The notes beneath the pieces are model-generated. The model was given only the letters and a program-made list of their open reading frames with translations, was not told the origin of the DNA and made no database searches. Shown in pieces: positions 27,304-36,656 of a stretch of DNA of 64,000 nt. The DNA lies in assembly GCA_015062495.1 (NCBI GenBank), contig SUUN01000002.1, positions 285,210-349,209 on the forward strand, written 5' to 3'. The stretch is from Alphaproteobacteria bacterium (GTDB lineage Bacteria; Pseudomonadota; Alphaproteobacteria; Rs-D84). The translations under genes were made by a program, and so were the position numbers. Within the stretch, counting starts at the first letter, position 1. Every line of letters begins with the position of its first letter.

Positions 27304-29427
27304 ATGAAAAGTCAAACAGTTGCAAATTCCGTCAAGAATGCGGTCAGTACGGTCTTTTTATTGGCCGGTGCATTTTTTGTATGTTCTACGATGTTGTCAA
27401 TTCGTTCGGTTTTTGCAGATCCAATTGCGCCAATGGATACGGTATATTCTGGTCAATCTGGACGTGCGACCAACGCGCGTTCGGGGCGTGCCAGTCCACG
27501 TGGCAATGCAACCGCGTCACGTACAACGGTTGCGCGCACTGCAAATCCGCGCAGTACGGTGCAATCCCGTGCGGTCGCATCACGCACAACTGCAAATCGC
27601 GCAAATGGGGTTGCGTCACGCAATGTTGTGTCACGTCAAACGGCGGCGACAACCCGTGCAAATGCCCGTAATACCCGTACGGTTCGTGCGCGTACCGCGA
27701 CAACAGATGCTGTAAATAATTCACGCGTATCATTACAGGGCAGTGCAATCCGCGGTTCAAAAACAACCACATCAACCGCATATTCATATTTGAACAGCAA
27801 ACTGTACACGGGTAACTATTCGAATATTATCGATTCAACGACTGGTTTGATTTCATCGGACGCATTTAACAATTGTATGGAATCATACTATACCTGTATG
27901 GATGAAATTTGTACGGCGCGTAATGCGGCCCAACGTCGCTGTGCCTGCGCTGGCCGTGTCAAAGCATTTGCCGAAGCGGAAACCGCCCTGGAAACCGCGA
28001 ACGAAGAATTGATTAAGGTTTCGGGTGAATTGGCACTGTTAATCGCGAACAAGGGCAAAGATGTATCCGAAGCGTTTCAGTTAACCGACGCCGAAAAGGT
28101 TATGAATTGTGTTTCATGGCGCGATGCCAGCAAGTATGGCACCGCCACCGATACAGAATTTGGTGACTGGTGTGCAAAACATGGTATTTACGACGGAAAA
28201 TGTGGTCCAAAGACAGCCCCAAGTTATTGCACGCCCGGTGGCGAAGGTAATACATTTGGTTTTGATATACAAAATCTGGATGGCACTGGTTCTGACATCC
28301 TGGCATCCCTGCAGGCATGGGCCGATGCCAAGGAACAGACCATAACAATCCTTGACGACGACGAAGATGGTCTGTTGGGTGCGTTTAACAATCTGTCATC
28401 TGTGGTCAGTGGTCTGGGTGGCTTTGGTGGCGCATTGGATTCCGCCGAAACGCAAAAGGGCAGCCTGGCTGAAACATGGGGTTATGAATTGTTTGAATAT
28501 GCACACAATAATGTTTGTGCGCGTGTTCTGGATTCGTGCTTTAACGGCATTTACGAGGCGTGCGGCACCCCACCATCTGGCACAAAATGTTCCAACGGCG
28601 CGGGCCAATGTCCATATAATTACAACAGTGTTATTTCTGTAAACAATTCTGGCACATACGAATTGAATTTTGTCAAGGCCAACAGCGGATATTCCGCATC
28701 AAATTCTGCGACATGCTTTGGCTATACCTCTACATCTGGTGATCCGTATTCAAATCTGCGTGGTCCGGTTGCGGATGCGCGTCGCAGTATTATGCAGAAA
28801 TACGCCCTGGATGCGAACGCAGACTGTGACGCCTATGGTGAACAGTTGCGCACCACGGCCCAAAACATTGGCTATCAAAAGGTTGCCGCCCAACAGGCCC
28901 TGCAACAAAAACGTCTGGAATTTGCGAACGAAGAACGCGAAACCATCTTGGCGAATGCAATCCAGGCCAGCACAAACTTTGACGCGTGTATCAGCGAACT
29001 GTACGAATGTTATGATGCGCAATTGAATACACATGGCCCTGGCAAGAATTCTGTATGGACGGCATCGCGTATCCGCACATATTGTTCCCAGGTTGCCAAC
29101 GTACCATCGTGCTACGAAGAAATGGTATGTAATCCATCTACATCCCAGTTCAAGGCGGTTATCGACAAAGCGGACAGCACAGAATGTGTCAATACCCAGG
29201 ATTACACCACAAACACATGTCGCAACATTGTGACATTGAACGAAATCCTGAATGGTACGGGTGCAACTGTGGAAGCGAACTTTGATGCACGTACCAGCAC
29301 CAATTCCGCGGCCATCCGTGAACAATGCTTGCAAGAAGCGATTGGTACAGACGATTCTGGCAATGTTGCAATCCGCACCTGGCTGGAAACCGAGTGGAAG
29401 AGTATGCAATCATCTGCAAACGAATAA
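27304..29427 (+). CDS. Large secreted protein with Arg/Thr/Ala-rich N-terminal region, unknown function
   Basis: I do not recognise this 707-residue protein. The ATG at 27304 follows aaggag by 7 nt. A hydrophobic signal segment (about residues 13-38, ending SVFADP) points to export. Residues about 45-150 are low-complexity and very basic, built from Arg, Thr, Ala, Ser and Asn (units such as ASRTT, ARTAN, VASRN). This should be a flexible, positively charged stretch. The rest holds many paired cysteines (NCMESYYTCMDEICTARNAA, RRCACAG, NACDAY-type pairs), implying disulfides in the periplasm or outside. Near residues 510-590 is a helical, Gln/Ala-rich stretch. Strong promoter, good ribosome binding site and own terminator suggest abundant expression. 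It may bind negatively charged surfaces or peptidoglycan (inference). Confidence 0.88.
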   Translation: MKSQTVANSVKNAVSTVFLLAGAFFVCSTMLSIRSVFADPIAPMDTVYSGQSGRATNARSGRASPRGNATASRTTVARTANPRSTVQSRAVASRTTANRANGVASRNVVSRQTAATTRANARNTRTVRARTATTDAVNNSRVSLQGSAIRGSKTTTSTAYSYLNSKLYTGNYSNIIDSTTGLISSDAFNNCMESYYTCMDEICTARNAAQRRCACAGRVKAFAEAETALETANEELIKVSGELALLIANKGKDVSEAFQLTDAEKVMNCVSWRDASKYGTATDTEFGDWCAKHGIYDGKCGPKTAPSYCTPGGEGNTFGFDIQNLDGTGSDILASLQAWADAKEQTITILDDDEDGLLGAFNNLSSVVSGLGGFGGALDSAETQKGSLAETWGYELFEYAHNNVCARVLDSCFNGIYEACGTPPSGTKCSNGAGQCPYNYNSVISVNNSGTYELNFVKANSGYSASNSATCFGYTSTSGDPYSNLRGPVADARRSIMQKYALDANADCDAYGEQLRTTAQNIGYQKVAAQQALQQKRLEFANEERETILANAIQASTNFDACISELYECYDAQLNTHGPGKNSVWTASRIRTYCSQVANVPSCYEEMVCNPSTSQFKAVIDKADSTECVNTQDYTTNTCRNIVTLNEILNGTGATVEANFDARTSTNSAAIREQCLQEAIGTDDSGNVAIRTWLETEWKSMQSSANE

Positions 29428-29453
29428 AAAATCCCCCGTTCGGGGGATTTTTT
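29425..29453 (+). terminator. Terminator after the Arg/Thr-rich protein gene
   Basis: Stem atcccccg/cgggggat around tt at 29431-29448, then a T run. Nearly the same as the hairpin at 3846-3873. Confidence 0.9.
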
Positions 29454-29577
29454 ACTTATGCACAACCGGTATCCACGAACCTGTGTCCAGGTTTTGTAAT
29501 TCCGCCGGTAAATCGGCAACATTGTTGCCATCATTGTGAATAAAATTTTCATATTCATATCTATAATCTCCGTACAG
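29452..29577 (-). pseudogene. Possible remnant of a small coding region
   Basis: On the minus strand a 41-codon frame without a start codon (stop at 29452-29454) reads like real protein, ending LQNLDTGSWIPVVHK with local-style codons. An ATG with a GGAG site at 29556-29558 opens the other frame (MNMKILFTMMATML, signal-peptide-like). A single -1 shift would join the two. It may be a frameshifted or decayed small secreted protein, or chance. Confidence 0.25.
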
Positions 29578-29587
29578 TTATACATAT

Positions 29588-30058
29588 ATGGACATCGGCA
29601 ATTTAATCAAAAAATACATAAAAATCAATTCGTCTCAATGCAGTGTTGACAAATGGCATGTTTGTGATAATGTGTTGTACAAGGTACATACAATGAAAAC
29701 AAATGCATATATTTCGCCAAATCTGTTGCAGCGTATTCGCAATGCCATCAGCAACAACTGGGTATCGTCTTATATTGACCCGACGGGCCAGATGCGCGAA
29801 TACAGTGTTGCTATGCCAGATGGGCGCTATTTAACCCTGACATCTGATGTAATAGATAATGAATATGAGTATGTGATAAGCATCGACGAAGAAGAAATAT
29901 GTTATTTTACAATTTCTGTGGCGAATAAAGTTTTGTCGCCACATACGGAACAGGTTTTAAATTTGTTCAATCAATGTTCTGCCAAGGTAATATGGCAGGA
30001 AATAAACCGTGCTTTAAAATTACCCGCCTTGGGTCAGAAATATAAGTCTTATTCCTAA
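29588..30058 (+). CDS. Protein of unknown function, 156 aa
   Basis: I do not recognise this 156-residue protein. No signal peptide or membrane segment is visible. The middle (YSVAMPDGRYLTLTSDVIDN, then EYEYVISIDEEEICYFTISV) looks like alternating beta-strands; the C-terminus looks helical. No clear ribosome binding site precedes the ATG, and the codon use is slightly more AT-rich than in neighbours. The stop overlaps the end of convergent comF by 4 nt. Its length without interruption supports it being real, but the start is uncertain. Confidence 0.6.
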   Translation: MDIGNLIKKYIKINSSQCSVDKWHVCDNVLYKVHTMKTNAYISPNLLQRIRNAISNNWVSSYIDPTGQMREYSVAMPDGRYLTLTSDVIDNEYEYVISIDEEEICYFTISVANKVLSPHTEQVLNLFNQCSAKVIWQEINRALKLPALGQKYKSYS

Positions 30059-30777
30059 ATCGCGCGCACAACGCGACAAAATGTAACACCATAAACGGCC
30101 GTCGCGCCCGCGCGGATTAACACGCGACGCATTTCTGAAAATGTTGCGCCACTGGTCATAACGTCATCAACCAATAAAATCTTTTTGCCACGGATTTTGT
30201 CTGGTTGCACCACAGAAAACACACCACGAATATTTTCTGCACGTTCGCGTGCATTCTTGTGTCCCATGTCGTCGCGATATTTGCGTCGTACTGAATCCAA
30301 ATCCATCTTTAACCCATATGCATGTGCGATTGGCCGTGCCAGTAATGTCGCCTGGTTATACCCACGCTTGAACAGACGGCGACGCGCCAGTGGCACAGGC
30401 ATAATTATATCTGCGTCCATATCAATATCGCGCAATGCCCAAATCATGGCGCGTGACATAAATCGCGCATATTGTATTTTGCCTGCATGTTTGAATGGCA
30501 GCATTGCCACCTTGGATGCGTTATCATATACACATGCCGAACGTATCCAATCCAGTTCAGATTTTCCCGCTGCGCATACCGGGCACAGTGGCATGCCGCC
30601 CAGATCTAAATCGGCCGGAAACGGATATCCGCATCGTGCGCATTTTGGATTGTCAATCCAGTTTATTGACGTCCAACATGTCGCACACAGTTCGCCATGT
30701 GTTGATACCGGCGTATCACATAATGGACACGCCGGCGGAAACAGAAACTCTAATATTTTATTGATAATTTTTACCAC
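30055..30777 (-). CDS. comF: ComF-family phosphoribosyltransferase-like protein
   Basis: This 240-residue protein has an N-terminal zinc finger (CPLCDTP...CATCW, CARCGYPF, CPVC) and a C-terminal PRTase-like domain with ILLVDDVMTSGAT (the PRPP-binding loop) and RGYNQATLLARPIA. ComF proteins take part in DNA uptake in competent bacteria; in many non-competent species the role is unclear. It starts at a GTG lying inside the end of the upstream OmpA-like gene (7-nt overlap), so translation is probably coupled. Confidence 0.9.
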   Translation of the reverse strand: MVKIINKILEFLFPPACPLCDTPVSTHGELCATCWTSINWIDNPKCARCGYPFPADLDLGGMPLCPVCAAGKSELDWIRSACVYDNASKVAMLPFKHAGKIQYARFMSRAMIWALRDIDMDADIIMPVPLARRRLFKRGYNQATLLARPIAHAYGLKMDLDSVRRKYRDDMGHKNARERAENIRGVFSVVQPDKIRGKKILLVDDVMTSGATFSEMRRVLIRAGATAVYGVTFCRVVRAI

Positions 30778-32030
30778 GACATACTTTTATATGTTTTGCT
30801 GCCAACTGTGTCGCCAAATATATCGCGCTTTTGCTGGGTCAGCGTTTCATATTGATCGCTGGAAATAATACGCAGAACAAATCCAGACTCATCGCGATTT
30901 GATAAAACTGGAACGATTCTTTGCTGTGACACACCATTATCTGTCAAAACCTGTTCGACAATTGCCAATCTGCGTGCCGCCAGTTTACGTCCATCCTTGG
31001 TCTTGGTCATGTGTTCTGGAATCGCCAATTGAATTGCACGTGTTGGCTTGCTGACAACAATGCCGGCGTATTCGGTCAACAGATTATAGTTTTCACGTGA
31101 CAATGCCGAATCTTCGTTACGGAATTTGATTTTGATTTCCAGTGGGCGAATGCCACCACCTTCGGAAATGTCGCGCTGGGCGGTGAATCCTTCGATGGAC
31201 GACGACATATCGCTGGCCACGTCAAAACGGTCATCGACTGCGTATGTCGACAAATGTTTGTTTTCCGACAGGAATGTTTTCCTGAACGCCTGGCGCAGTT
31301 GCGCGGGGGTCATTTTTGTCATATCATCGCGCACCGCAACGATTCGTGGCGAAGTATTCTTTTCCACACTACGTACAACCACGTCATCAGTCATCGGAAC
31401 AACCATACGGCGCAGTGATACATTTTCGGGTTTGATTGATGGCTCTGCCTTTGCGATTTGTACCGGTTGGGTTGTTTTTGTTTCTGCAATCGGTGCGGCA
31501 ATAACACGGTTTGACACATTGCGTACACTGTCATCGGCGCGTTTTTGTAATTCGTTCAGCCTTGCAATCTGGTTGTCAATTTGTGCCATCGGTTCGGCGA
31601 CGGGTTTGAATTCTGTTTTTGTTTCCGCCACCGCAATTTTTTTATCAATGCTTTCTTCGGGTAATAAACTGTCGGAACGGATTACAGAAAATTCACTTGC
31701 CATTGGCATACGCAACGCAAATTCATTTGATGTTACGCCATCGCTTTTTGCCCACAGGTCATTGCTGGGCCGCCGTGGCATCAGTACATCATTTGCAGCG
31801 ACCAATTGTTCGCCCATATCAACCGACGTTTGTTTTTTCGCAGTACGTGCAACAACGGTTTTTTTGCGTGTTGATGCAGCCTGTTTTTTTGTTGGTTTTG
31901 CAACGTCTTCGCCAAACGCATCCCGCGCAGAAACCGCACCCGACGCGATGTTCACAACCGGTAACCGCGCAGACGCCACAGCGGGCAATATAACAAACAT
32001 TGACAATACACTGATTGTAAAATGACGCAT
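30771..32030 (-). CDS. Secreted protein with an OmpA-like C-terminal domain
   Basis: This 419-residue protein starts at an ATG (32028-32030) preceded by ggaagg. A signal peptide (FTISVLSMFVILPAVASA) is clear. The middle (about residues 20-290) is low in hydrophobic residues, charged and probably disordered. The C-terminal 120 residues (EIKIKFRNEDSALSRENYNL, KDGRKLAARRLAIVEQVLTD) follow the OmpA-like fold order, in which the domain binds peptidoglycan. The usual central Asp/Arg motif is degenerate. It overlaps comF by 7 nt. It may be a peptidoglycan-tethered periplasmic protein; confidence in the domain is moderate. Confidence 0.7.
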   Translation of the reverse strand: MRHFTISVLSMFVILPAVASARLPVVNIASGAVSARDAFGEDVAKPTKKQAASTRKKTVVARTAKKQTSVDMGEQLVAANDVLMPRRPSNDLWAKSDGVTSNEFALRMPMASEFSVIRSDSLLPEESIDKKIAVAETKTEFKPVAEPMAQIDNQIARLNELQKRADDSVRNVSNRVIAAPIAETKTTQPVQIAKAEPSIKPENVSLRRMVVPMTDDVVVRSVEKNTSPRIVAVRDDMTKMTPAQLRQAFRKTFLSENKHLSTYAVDDRFDVASDMSSSIEGFTAQRDISEGGGIRPLEIKIKFRNEDSALSRENYNLLTEYAGIVVSKPTRAIQLAIPEHMTKTKDGRKLAARRLAIVEQVLTDNGVSQQRIVPVLSNRDESGFVLRIISSDQYETLTQQKRDIFGDTVGSKTYKSMSW

Positions 32031-32111
32031 GATTTCCTTTCCTTCCGTTTCAATCATAGAACAAATGCCGAATCGCACGCAAGTGGAAAATATTGTTTTA
32101 ACGACAATACC

Positions 32112-32140
32112 TTGCATAAAAACAAATGATTGTTTATAAT
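32112..32140 (+). promoter_or_regulatory. Promoter of the HAD phosphatase gene
   Basis: ttgcat (32112-32117), 17 bp, tataat (32135-32140), 35 bp before the ATG. Confidence 0.65.
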
Positions 32141-32174
32141 CGACGACGAATAACAAAATAAAGGGTAAATTTAT

Positions 32175-32771
32175 ATGCTGAAAAAAACAGAAGTTGTTTT
32201 ATTTGATTTTGATGGAACTTTATCTGGTCTGGATTCCAACGTTGCTTTTGCGCGCTATTGTTTTCGTCGCAGTATTCGTCCATGGTTATTTTTGCCATTG
32301 ATGGGGATTTGTGGGATTGCGCGTTGGGTACGCCCAGACGGTGTTTGGTGGCGTGAAAACATCCGCCGTTTTATGACGCCACAAATGGTGAAAAAATTTG
32401 CCCCCGGATTTATTAAACAGCATAAACGTGAACGCTTTGGTTGGGCCAAGGAACGCGTCCAGGCCGAACGTGATGCCGGCCGCAAAGTATTAATGATTTC
32501 GGCCAGTCCTGATTACCTGTTGCCACCACTGGTGCGCGATATGAAATTTGACGCGGTATTTTGTTCCAAGATGGATAAAAAGAAACCATGGAAATATGAT
32601 TTTTTGTGCTGGGGTAAAAACAAGGTTTTGGCCATGGATGAATGGGCGCGTGAAAACAAAATTATTCCGCATGTTGTTCGTGCATATTCAGACAGCAAAT
32701 CCGACATGCCGATGATGGAAATCGCAGACGAGCAGGTTTGGATTGATAAAAAAACAGGCATGCGAAAATAA
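32175..32771 (+). CDS. HAD-superfamily phosphatase (IB type)
   Basis: This 198-residue HAD hydrolase has motif I LFDFDGTLS (the nucleophile Asp near residue 11), motif II MISASPDYLL, motif III at KKKPWK and motif IV AYSDSKSDMPMM. A hydrophobic stretch (SIRPWLFLPLMGICGIARWV, about 34-53) follows the first motif. This is typical of the IB subgroup that includes SerB and phosphatidylglycerophosphatase C-like enzymes; a lipid phosphate substrate is possible but not shown. Start preceded by aaaggg. Confidence 0.85.
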   Translation: MLKKTEVVLFDFDGTLSGLDSNVAFARYCFRRSIRPWLFLPLMGICGIARWVRPDGVWWRENIRRFMTPQMVKKFAPGFIKQHKRERFGWAKERVQAERDAGRKVLMISASPDYLLPPLVRDMKFDAVFCSKMDKKKPWKYDFLCWGKNKVLAMDEWARENKIIPHVVRAYSDSKSDMPMMEIADEQVWIDKKTGMRK

Positions 32772-32811
32772 ACCCAATGAATTTTTTATACACCAGTGTT
32801 AAGGTGTTTCC

Positions 32812-33087
32812 ATGATGATAATGGAAACACTTTTTGATTTAATCAGTGCATCTGCCGGCGCGATATGTGGTGCGGTATTTGCGTTTTTTCTAAATCGCAA
32901 ACGCAACCAGAAAATGGCAACCCAACTGGTCGTCAGTCGTCAATCATTGGATAAAATAAAATTGGAAAACCAACAACTGTTGCAACGTATCCAGGACAAA
33001 GAAAATTTAATTTTGCAAATGCAAATGGAAATTCTGGGGAAAAAAGATAGCCCAAAACGCAAATCAAAAACATCCAAAACTAAATAA
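32812..33087 (+). CDS. Small membrane-anchored coiled-coil protein
   Basis: This 91-residue protein has one N-terminal membrane segment (about residues 7-27, LISASAGAICGAVFAFFLNR). A coiled coil follows (about 45-75, LDKIKLENQQLLQRIQDKEN), then a very basic tail (KKDSPKRKSKTSKTK). Two neighbouring ATGs (32812, 32815) and another at 32821 are possible starts. It has no known family that I recognise. It sits just before the PBP1A gene, and a role in envelope or cell-wall organisation is only a guess. Confidence 0.7.
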   Translation: MMIMETLFDLISASAGAICGAVFAFFLNRKRNQKMATQLVVSRQSLDKIKLENQQLLQRIQDKENLILQMQMEILGKKDSPKRKSKTSKTK

Positions 33088-33125
33088 TTGCAAAGCGTGT
33101 CATTTTATCTTAGAATTTACCTGTT

Positions 33126-35165
33126 ATGAAATTCAAGAAATTTTTGCGTATATTATTAAACATTTTCTTTTGGGCATTTGTCGCGGGTATCGCGTCATTG
33201 GCCGTGCTGATACTAATATACGGCAATGATTTACCTGATTATAAAAAACTGGCAACGTATGCCCCACCGGTTGCAACACGCCTGTATGCGTCTGATGGTT
33301 CGCTGTTACAGGAATACGCCGAAGAACGTCGCGTATTCATTGATTATGCAGATATGCCACCAATGCTGGTCAATGCCTTTATCGCTGCCGAAGATCAAAA
33401 TTTCTGGACGCACCCCGGTATTGATGTCCAGGGTATCGTCCGTGCATTGGCAAACAATGCATTGCGTGCGATGGGGCGTGACACAACATTGTCTGGTGCG
33501 TCAACAATTACACAACAGGTTGCCAAGAATTTCTTTCTTACATCCGAACGCACCATATCGCGTAAAATCAAAGAGGCTATACTTGCCCTGCGCCTGGAAC
33601 GCAGTTTTTCCAAACAGCATATCTTAACGCTTTACATGAACCAGATATTCTTGGGCGCACGCGCATACGGTGTTGGTTCGGCGGCATTGATGTATTTTAA
33701 TAAACCTGTATCTGAATTAACATTGGCGGAATGTGCGTTTTTGGCATCCCTGCCCAAGGCACCAAATAATCGCACCCGTGCGGTTGAACGTCGCAATTAT
33801 GTTCTGCGTCGCATGGTCGAAGAAGGATTTGTTTCCCAATCCGAAGCGGCCGCCGCCGCTGCCGAAGAATTAAATATCAACAGTGGATTTACCGCCCAGA
33901 TGGAAGCGGACTTTCAGTACTTTGCCGAAGATGTCCGCCGTCAATTGCTGGGCACGTTGGGGCGTGAAACGTTGTATAACCAGGGTTTATATATAAAAAC
34001 AACAATTGTGCCCGAATTGCAACGCGCCGCCGCCGCCGCATTGAACAAAGAACTTGATGCGTATAACACAGGTCGTGACGAAAAATTACAGGGTGCAATA
34101 ATTGCAATGAATCCGCACACGGGGCGCATTGTTGCAATGACGGGCGGGCGTTCATTTAGCGAAAGTTCATTCAACCGTGCAACCCAGGCATATCGTCAAA
34201 TTGGTTCGACTATAAAACCATTTGTGTATTTGGCGGCATTGGAACGTGGTTACACCCCCCAGACAATGATACTGGATGCGCCGATTGTTGGCTGGCGCGA
34301 AGACGACACGTTGTGGAAACCTGAAAATTACGATAAGAAATTCCTGGGCGATGTGCCGCTGCGCCTGTCGTTGGAAACGTCACGCAATGTTCCAACCGTG
34401 CGATTGGTTGAACAAATTGGCACAAAAAATGCGATTGAGGCTGCACAACGTTTTGGTGTCTATCCACCTGATATGAAAAATATAAACCTGTCCATGGCAT
34501 TGGGGTCGGGTGAAACGACATTGGAAAAATTGGTGCTGGGGTATTCTGCATTTATCAACGGTGGCCGTGTAATAAAGCCCAAACTGGTGGATTATATCGA
34601 AGACAGATATGGTCGTCTGATTGATGGTACGCCAACCGAAATTGTTGAATGGTCGTCTGAGTTATTGCCACCAACGGTTGTGTCTGACACAGAACCATTG
34701 TCTGACCCACAAAGTCTGTATCAAATGGTATCCATACTGCAAGGTGCGGTTGAACGCGGCACAGGTAAACAGGCACGCGTACCCGGTCACACAATCGCGG
34801 GCAAAACTGGCACATCCAACGATGTCAAAGATGTGTGGTTTATTGGTTTTTCAAAAAATTTAATTGCGGGTGTGTACTTGGGATTTGATACGCCACGGCC
34901 ATTGGGGCGCGGTGCAGGTTCACACATGGCGGCGCGTGTTTTTGCGGACTTTATGCGTGTTGCCTTGGCCAATGAAAAGAACCAGCCTTTTCCCGTCCCT
35001 GACGGCATGACGTTTATGCGCGTAAATCGTCGCAGTGGCGCGGCCGCCACCGCCGACCCCGACGGCATGATTATTCAAGAAGTGTTCAAACCCGGTCAAT
35101 CGCCAAACCCCGCGCCACGCAAAACATCGGCAAAATCCAACGCGGTTGTTGGTGGCGTTTTCTAA
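33126..35165 (+). CDS. Class A penicillin-binding protein (PBP1A-like)
   Basis: This bifunctional transglycosylase/transpeptidase builds peptidoglycan. The membrane anchor is at about residues 8-35. The GT51 domain holds the catalytic Glu in AAEDQNFWTHPG (E89) plus STITQQVAKNFFLT and KIKEAILALRLER. The transpeptidase has the active-site STIK (361-364), SRN in LETSRNVPTV, and KTGT (560-563). The 679 residues are short for PBP1A; the two domains follow closely with no room for the OB insert seen in the E. coli protein. The C-terminal tail is Pro/Ala-rich. Lipoprotein, mraY, ftsW and murG genes follow on the same strand. Confidence 0.93.
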   Translation: MKFKKFLRILLNIFFWAFVAGIASLAVLILIYGNDLPDYKKLATYAPPVATRLYASDGSLLQEYAEERRVFIDYADMPPMLVNAFIAAEDQNFWTHPGIDVQGIVRALANNALRAMGRDTTLSGASTITQQVAKNFFLTSERTISRKIKEAILALRLERSFSKQHILTLYMNQIFLGARAYGVGSAALMYFNKPVSELTLAECAFLASLPKAPNNRTRAVERRNYVLRRMVEEGFVSQSEAAAAAAEELNINSGFTAQMEADFQYFAEDVRRQLLGTLGRETLYNQGLYIKTTIVPELQRAAAAALNKELDAYNTGRDEKLQGAIIAMNPHTGRIVAMTGGRSFSESSFNRATQAYRQIGSTIKPFVYLAALERGYTPQTMILDAPIVGWREDDTLWKPENYDKKFLGDVPLRLSLETSRNVPTVRLVEQIGTKNAIEAAQRFGVYPPDMKNINLSMALGSGETTLEKLVLGYSAFINGGRVIKPKLVDYIEDRYGRLIDGTPTEIVEWSSELLPPTVVSDTEPLSDPQSLYQMVSILQGAVERGTGKQARVPGHTIAGKTGTSNDVKDVWFIGFSKNLIAGVYLGFDTPRPLGRGAGSHMAARVFADFMRVALANEKNQPFPVPDGMTFMRVNRRSGAAATADPDGMIIQEVFKPGQSPNPAPRKTSAKSNAVVGGVF

Positions 35166-35190
35166 GACAAAGTAAAAAAAAGAGGAAGGT

Positions 35191-35481
35191 ATGAAGAAAA
35201 TAATCTTGTCAATTATATTAGCGGTATCTCTGTGTGCGTGTGGTGATAAAAATTCCGATATTCGCTGTGGCGATTATAGTATTTCTAGTATGGTATTTGA
35301 TGCAGATGGTGCGGTATTGCGTGCGGTTGTGAATGATGTGCCGGTTGATTTGAATCTGGTGGTGTCGGCATCCGGTGCGAAATACGATGGTGTCTTGGGT
35401 TCGCATAATATTGTTTTGTGGCATCACAGCAACACTTGGACAATGTTTGTTGACGATGGCGTTGGCATAGAATGTAAGTAA
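35191..35481 (+). CDS. MliC-like lipoprotein (lysozyme inhibitor)
   Basis: This 96-residue lipoprotein has the lipobox SLCAC (lipidated Cys about residue 18) after a short signal peptide. The mature part, with VSASGAKYDGV, VLWHHSNTWTMF and a final Cys near IEC, follows the MliC/PliC pattern (SGARY, then a W-containing strand). Proteins of this group inhibit c-type lysozyme. It has a good ribosome binding site (gaggaagg). If correct, it protects the cell wall against host lysozyme. The match is to a short motif, so confidence is moderate. Confidence 0.6.
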   Translation: MKKIILSIILAVSLCACGDKNSDIRCGDYSISSMVFDADGAVLRAVVNDVPVDLNLVVSASGAKYDGVLGSHNIVLWHHSNTWTMFVDDGVGIECK

Positions 35482-35548
35482 TTCCTACAATAACATTTGT
35501 TTATCCAATCTTTTGTGATAGAATATTGGCATAAGGAAAGGATTTTTT

Positions 35549-36637
35549 ATGCTGACAGACTATTTTTTGAATCATGGATTTTCATTTTTTGCCAGTGGCT
35601 GGACACAATTTGCAGGCGGATTTTTTATATCGTTTATGATAATACTGTTGTTTGGGCGTGGCTTTATTCGTGCCATGCGCGCCGCCCAGAAAAAGGGTCA
35701 ACCAATCAGTGAAAATGTCCCCGAAACCCACCGGCAAAAGGCTGGCACACCAACAATGGGCGGAATCTTGGTTGTTGTTGCTATATTGGTTGCGTCCTTG
35801 ATGTTTATGCCACTGTCGAATCCAACAGGTTGGATTGCGTTGTCTGCATTGGTAATGTTTGGTGCGTTGGGCTTTGTTGATGATTATAAAAAGGTTACAT
35901 CCCAATCGCGCAAGGCTTCAAACGGTCTGTCGCCGTTGACGCGCCTGCTGGTCGAAGGTGTGTTTGTCGTAATCCTGGCATATTTAATCAATAAAACAAT
36001 GCCACCATATATCCCAGAATATTCATTGGCGATTGGCGCGGGTATAATTTTGCCAATAGGGTTGTTGTATTATGTGTTTGCGTATTTTGTGATTTGTGGT
36101 GGTGCAAACGCGACAAATATCACAGACGGCCTGGATGGTATGTTGGCAAAATTGTACATACCGGTTCTGGTTGTGTTGGTTGTTGCACTGTACGGTGCGA
36201 CCCGTATTGGATTTATGGATACAGTTATGTTTTTACCAATGGCCAGTGGCCTGTACGCAGTACTGGGGGCGGCATTTGGTGCGATTTTGGGATTTTTATG
36301 GTATAATTCAAAACCGGCGTCAATATTTATGGGCGATGTTGGATCGTTGGCACTGGGTGGTTTTATGGGTACGGTTGCGATGCTGTTAAAGTCTGAAATT
36401 ATCATGGGCATTGCGGCGGGTATGATGGTGTTAATACTGTTGTCGTCATTTATCCAGACTATGTATTTTAAAACAACACGCAAAATAACCGGTACGGGTC
36501 GTCGTGTGTTTTTGCGCGCCCCCCTGCATCATCATTTCGAAGAACTGGGCTGGCCAGAAACCAAGATAGTTGAACGATTTTTCATTATATCGATATTGTT
36601 TTCAGGACTTGCGTTGGTTTTGTTGAAATTCGCATAA
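35549..36637 (+). CDS. mraY: Phospho-N-acetylmuramoyl-pentapeptide transferase MraY
   Basis: MraY makes lipid I by moving phospho-MurNAc-pentapeptide onto undecaprenyl phosphate. The 362-residue protein has about ten membrane segments. The conserved catalytic stretches are present: HRQKAGTPTMGGI, GFVDDYKKV (Asp pair), NATNITDGLDGMLA and FMGDVGSLALGG, then RAPLHHHFEELGW near the C-terminus. ftsW starts only about 20 nt downstream, and murD, normally between them, is missing. Confidence 0.97.
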   Translation: MLTDYFLNHGFSFFASGWTQFAGGFFISFMIILLFGRGFIRAMRAAQKKGQPISENVPETHRQKAGTPTMGGILVVVAILVASLMFMPLSNPTGWIALSALVMFGALGFVDDYKKVTSQSRKASNGLSPLTRLLVEGVFVVILAYLINKTMPPYIPEYSLAIGAGIILPIGLLYYVFAYFVICGGANATNITDGLDGMLAKLYIPVLVVLVVALYGATRIGFMDTVMFLPMASGLYAVLGAAFGAILGFLWYNSKPASIFMGDVGSLALGGFMGTVAMLLKSEIIMGIAAGMMVLILLSSFIQTMYFKTTRKITGTGRRVFLRAPLHHHFEELGWPETKIVERFFIISILFSGLALVLLKFA

Positions 36638-36656
36638 AATATGTGATGGGGTGGTG

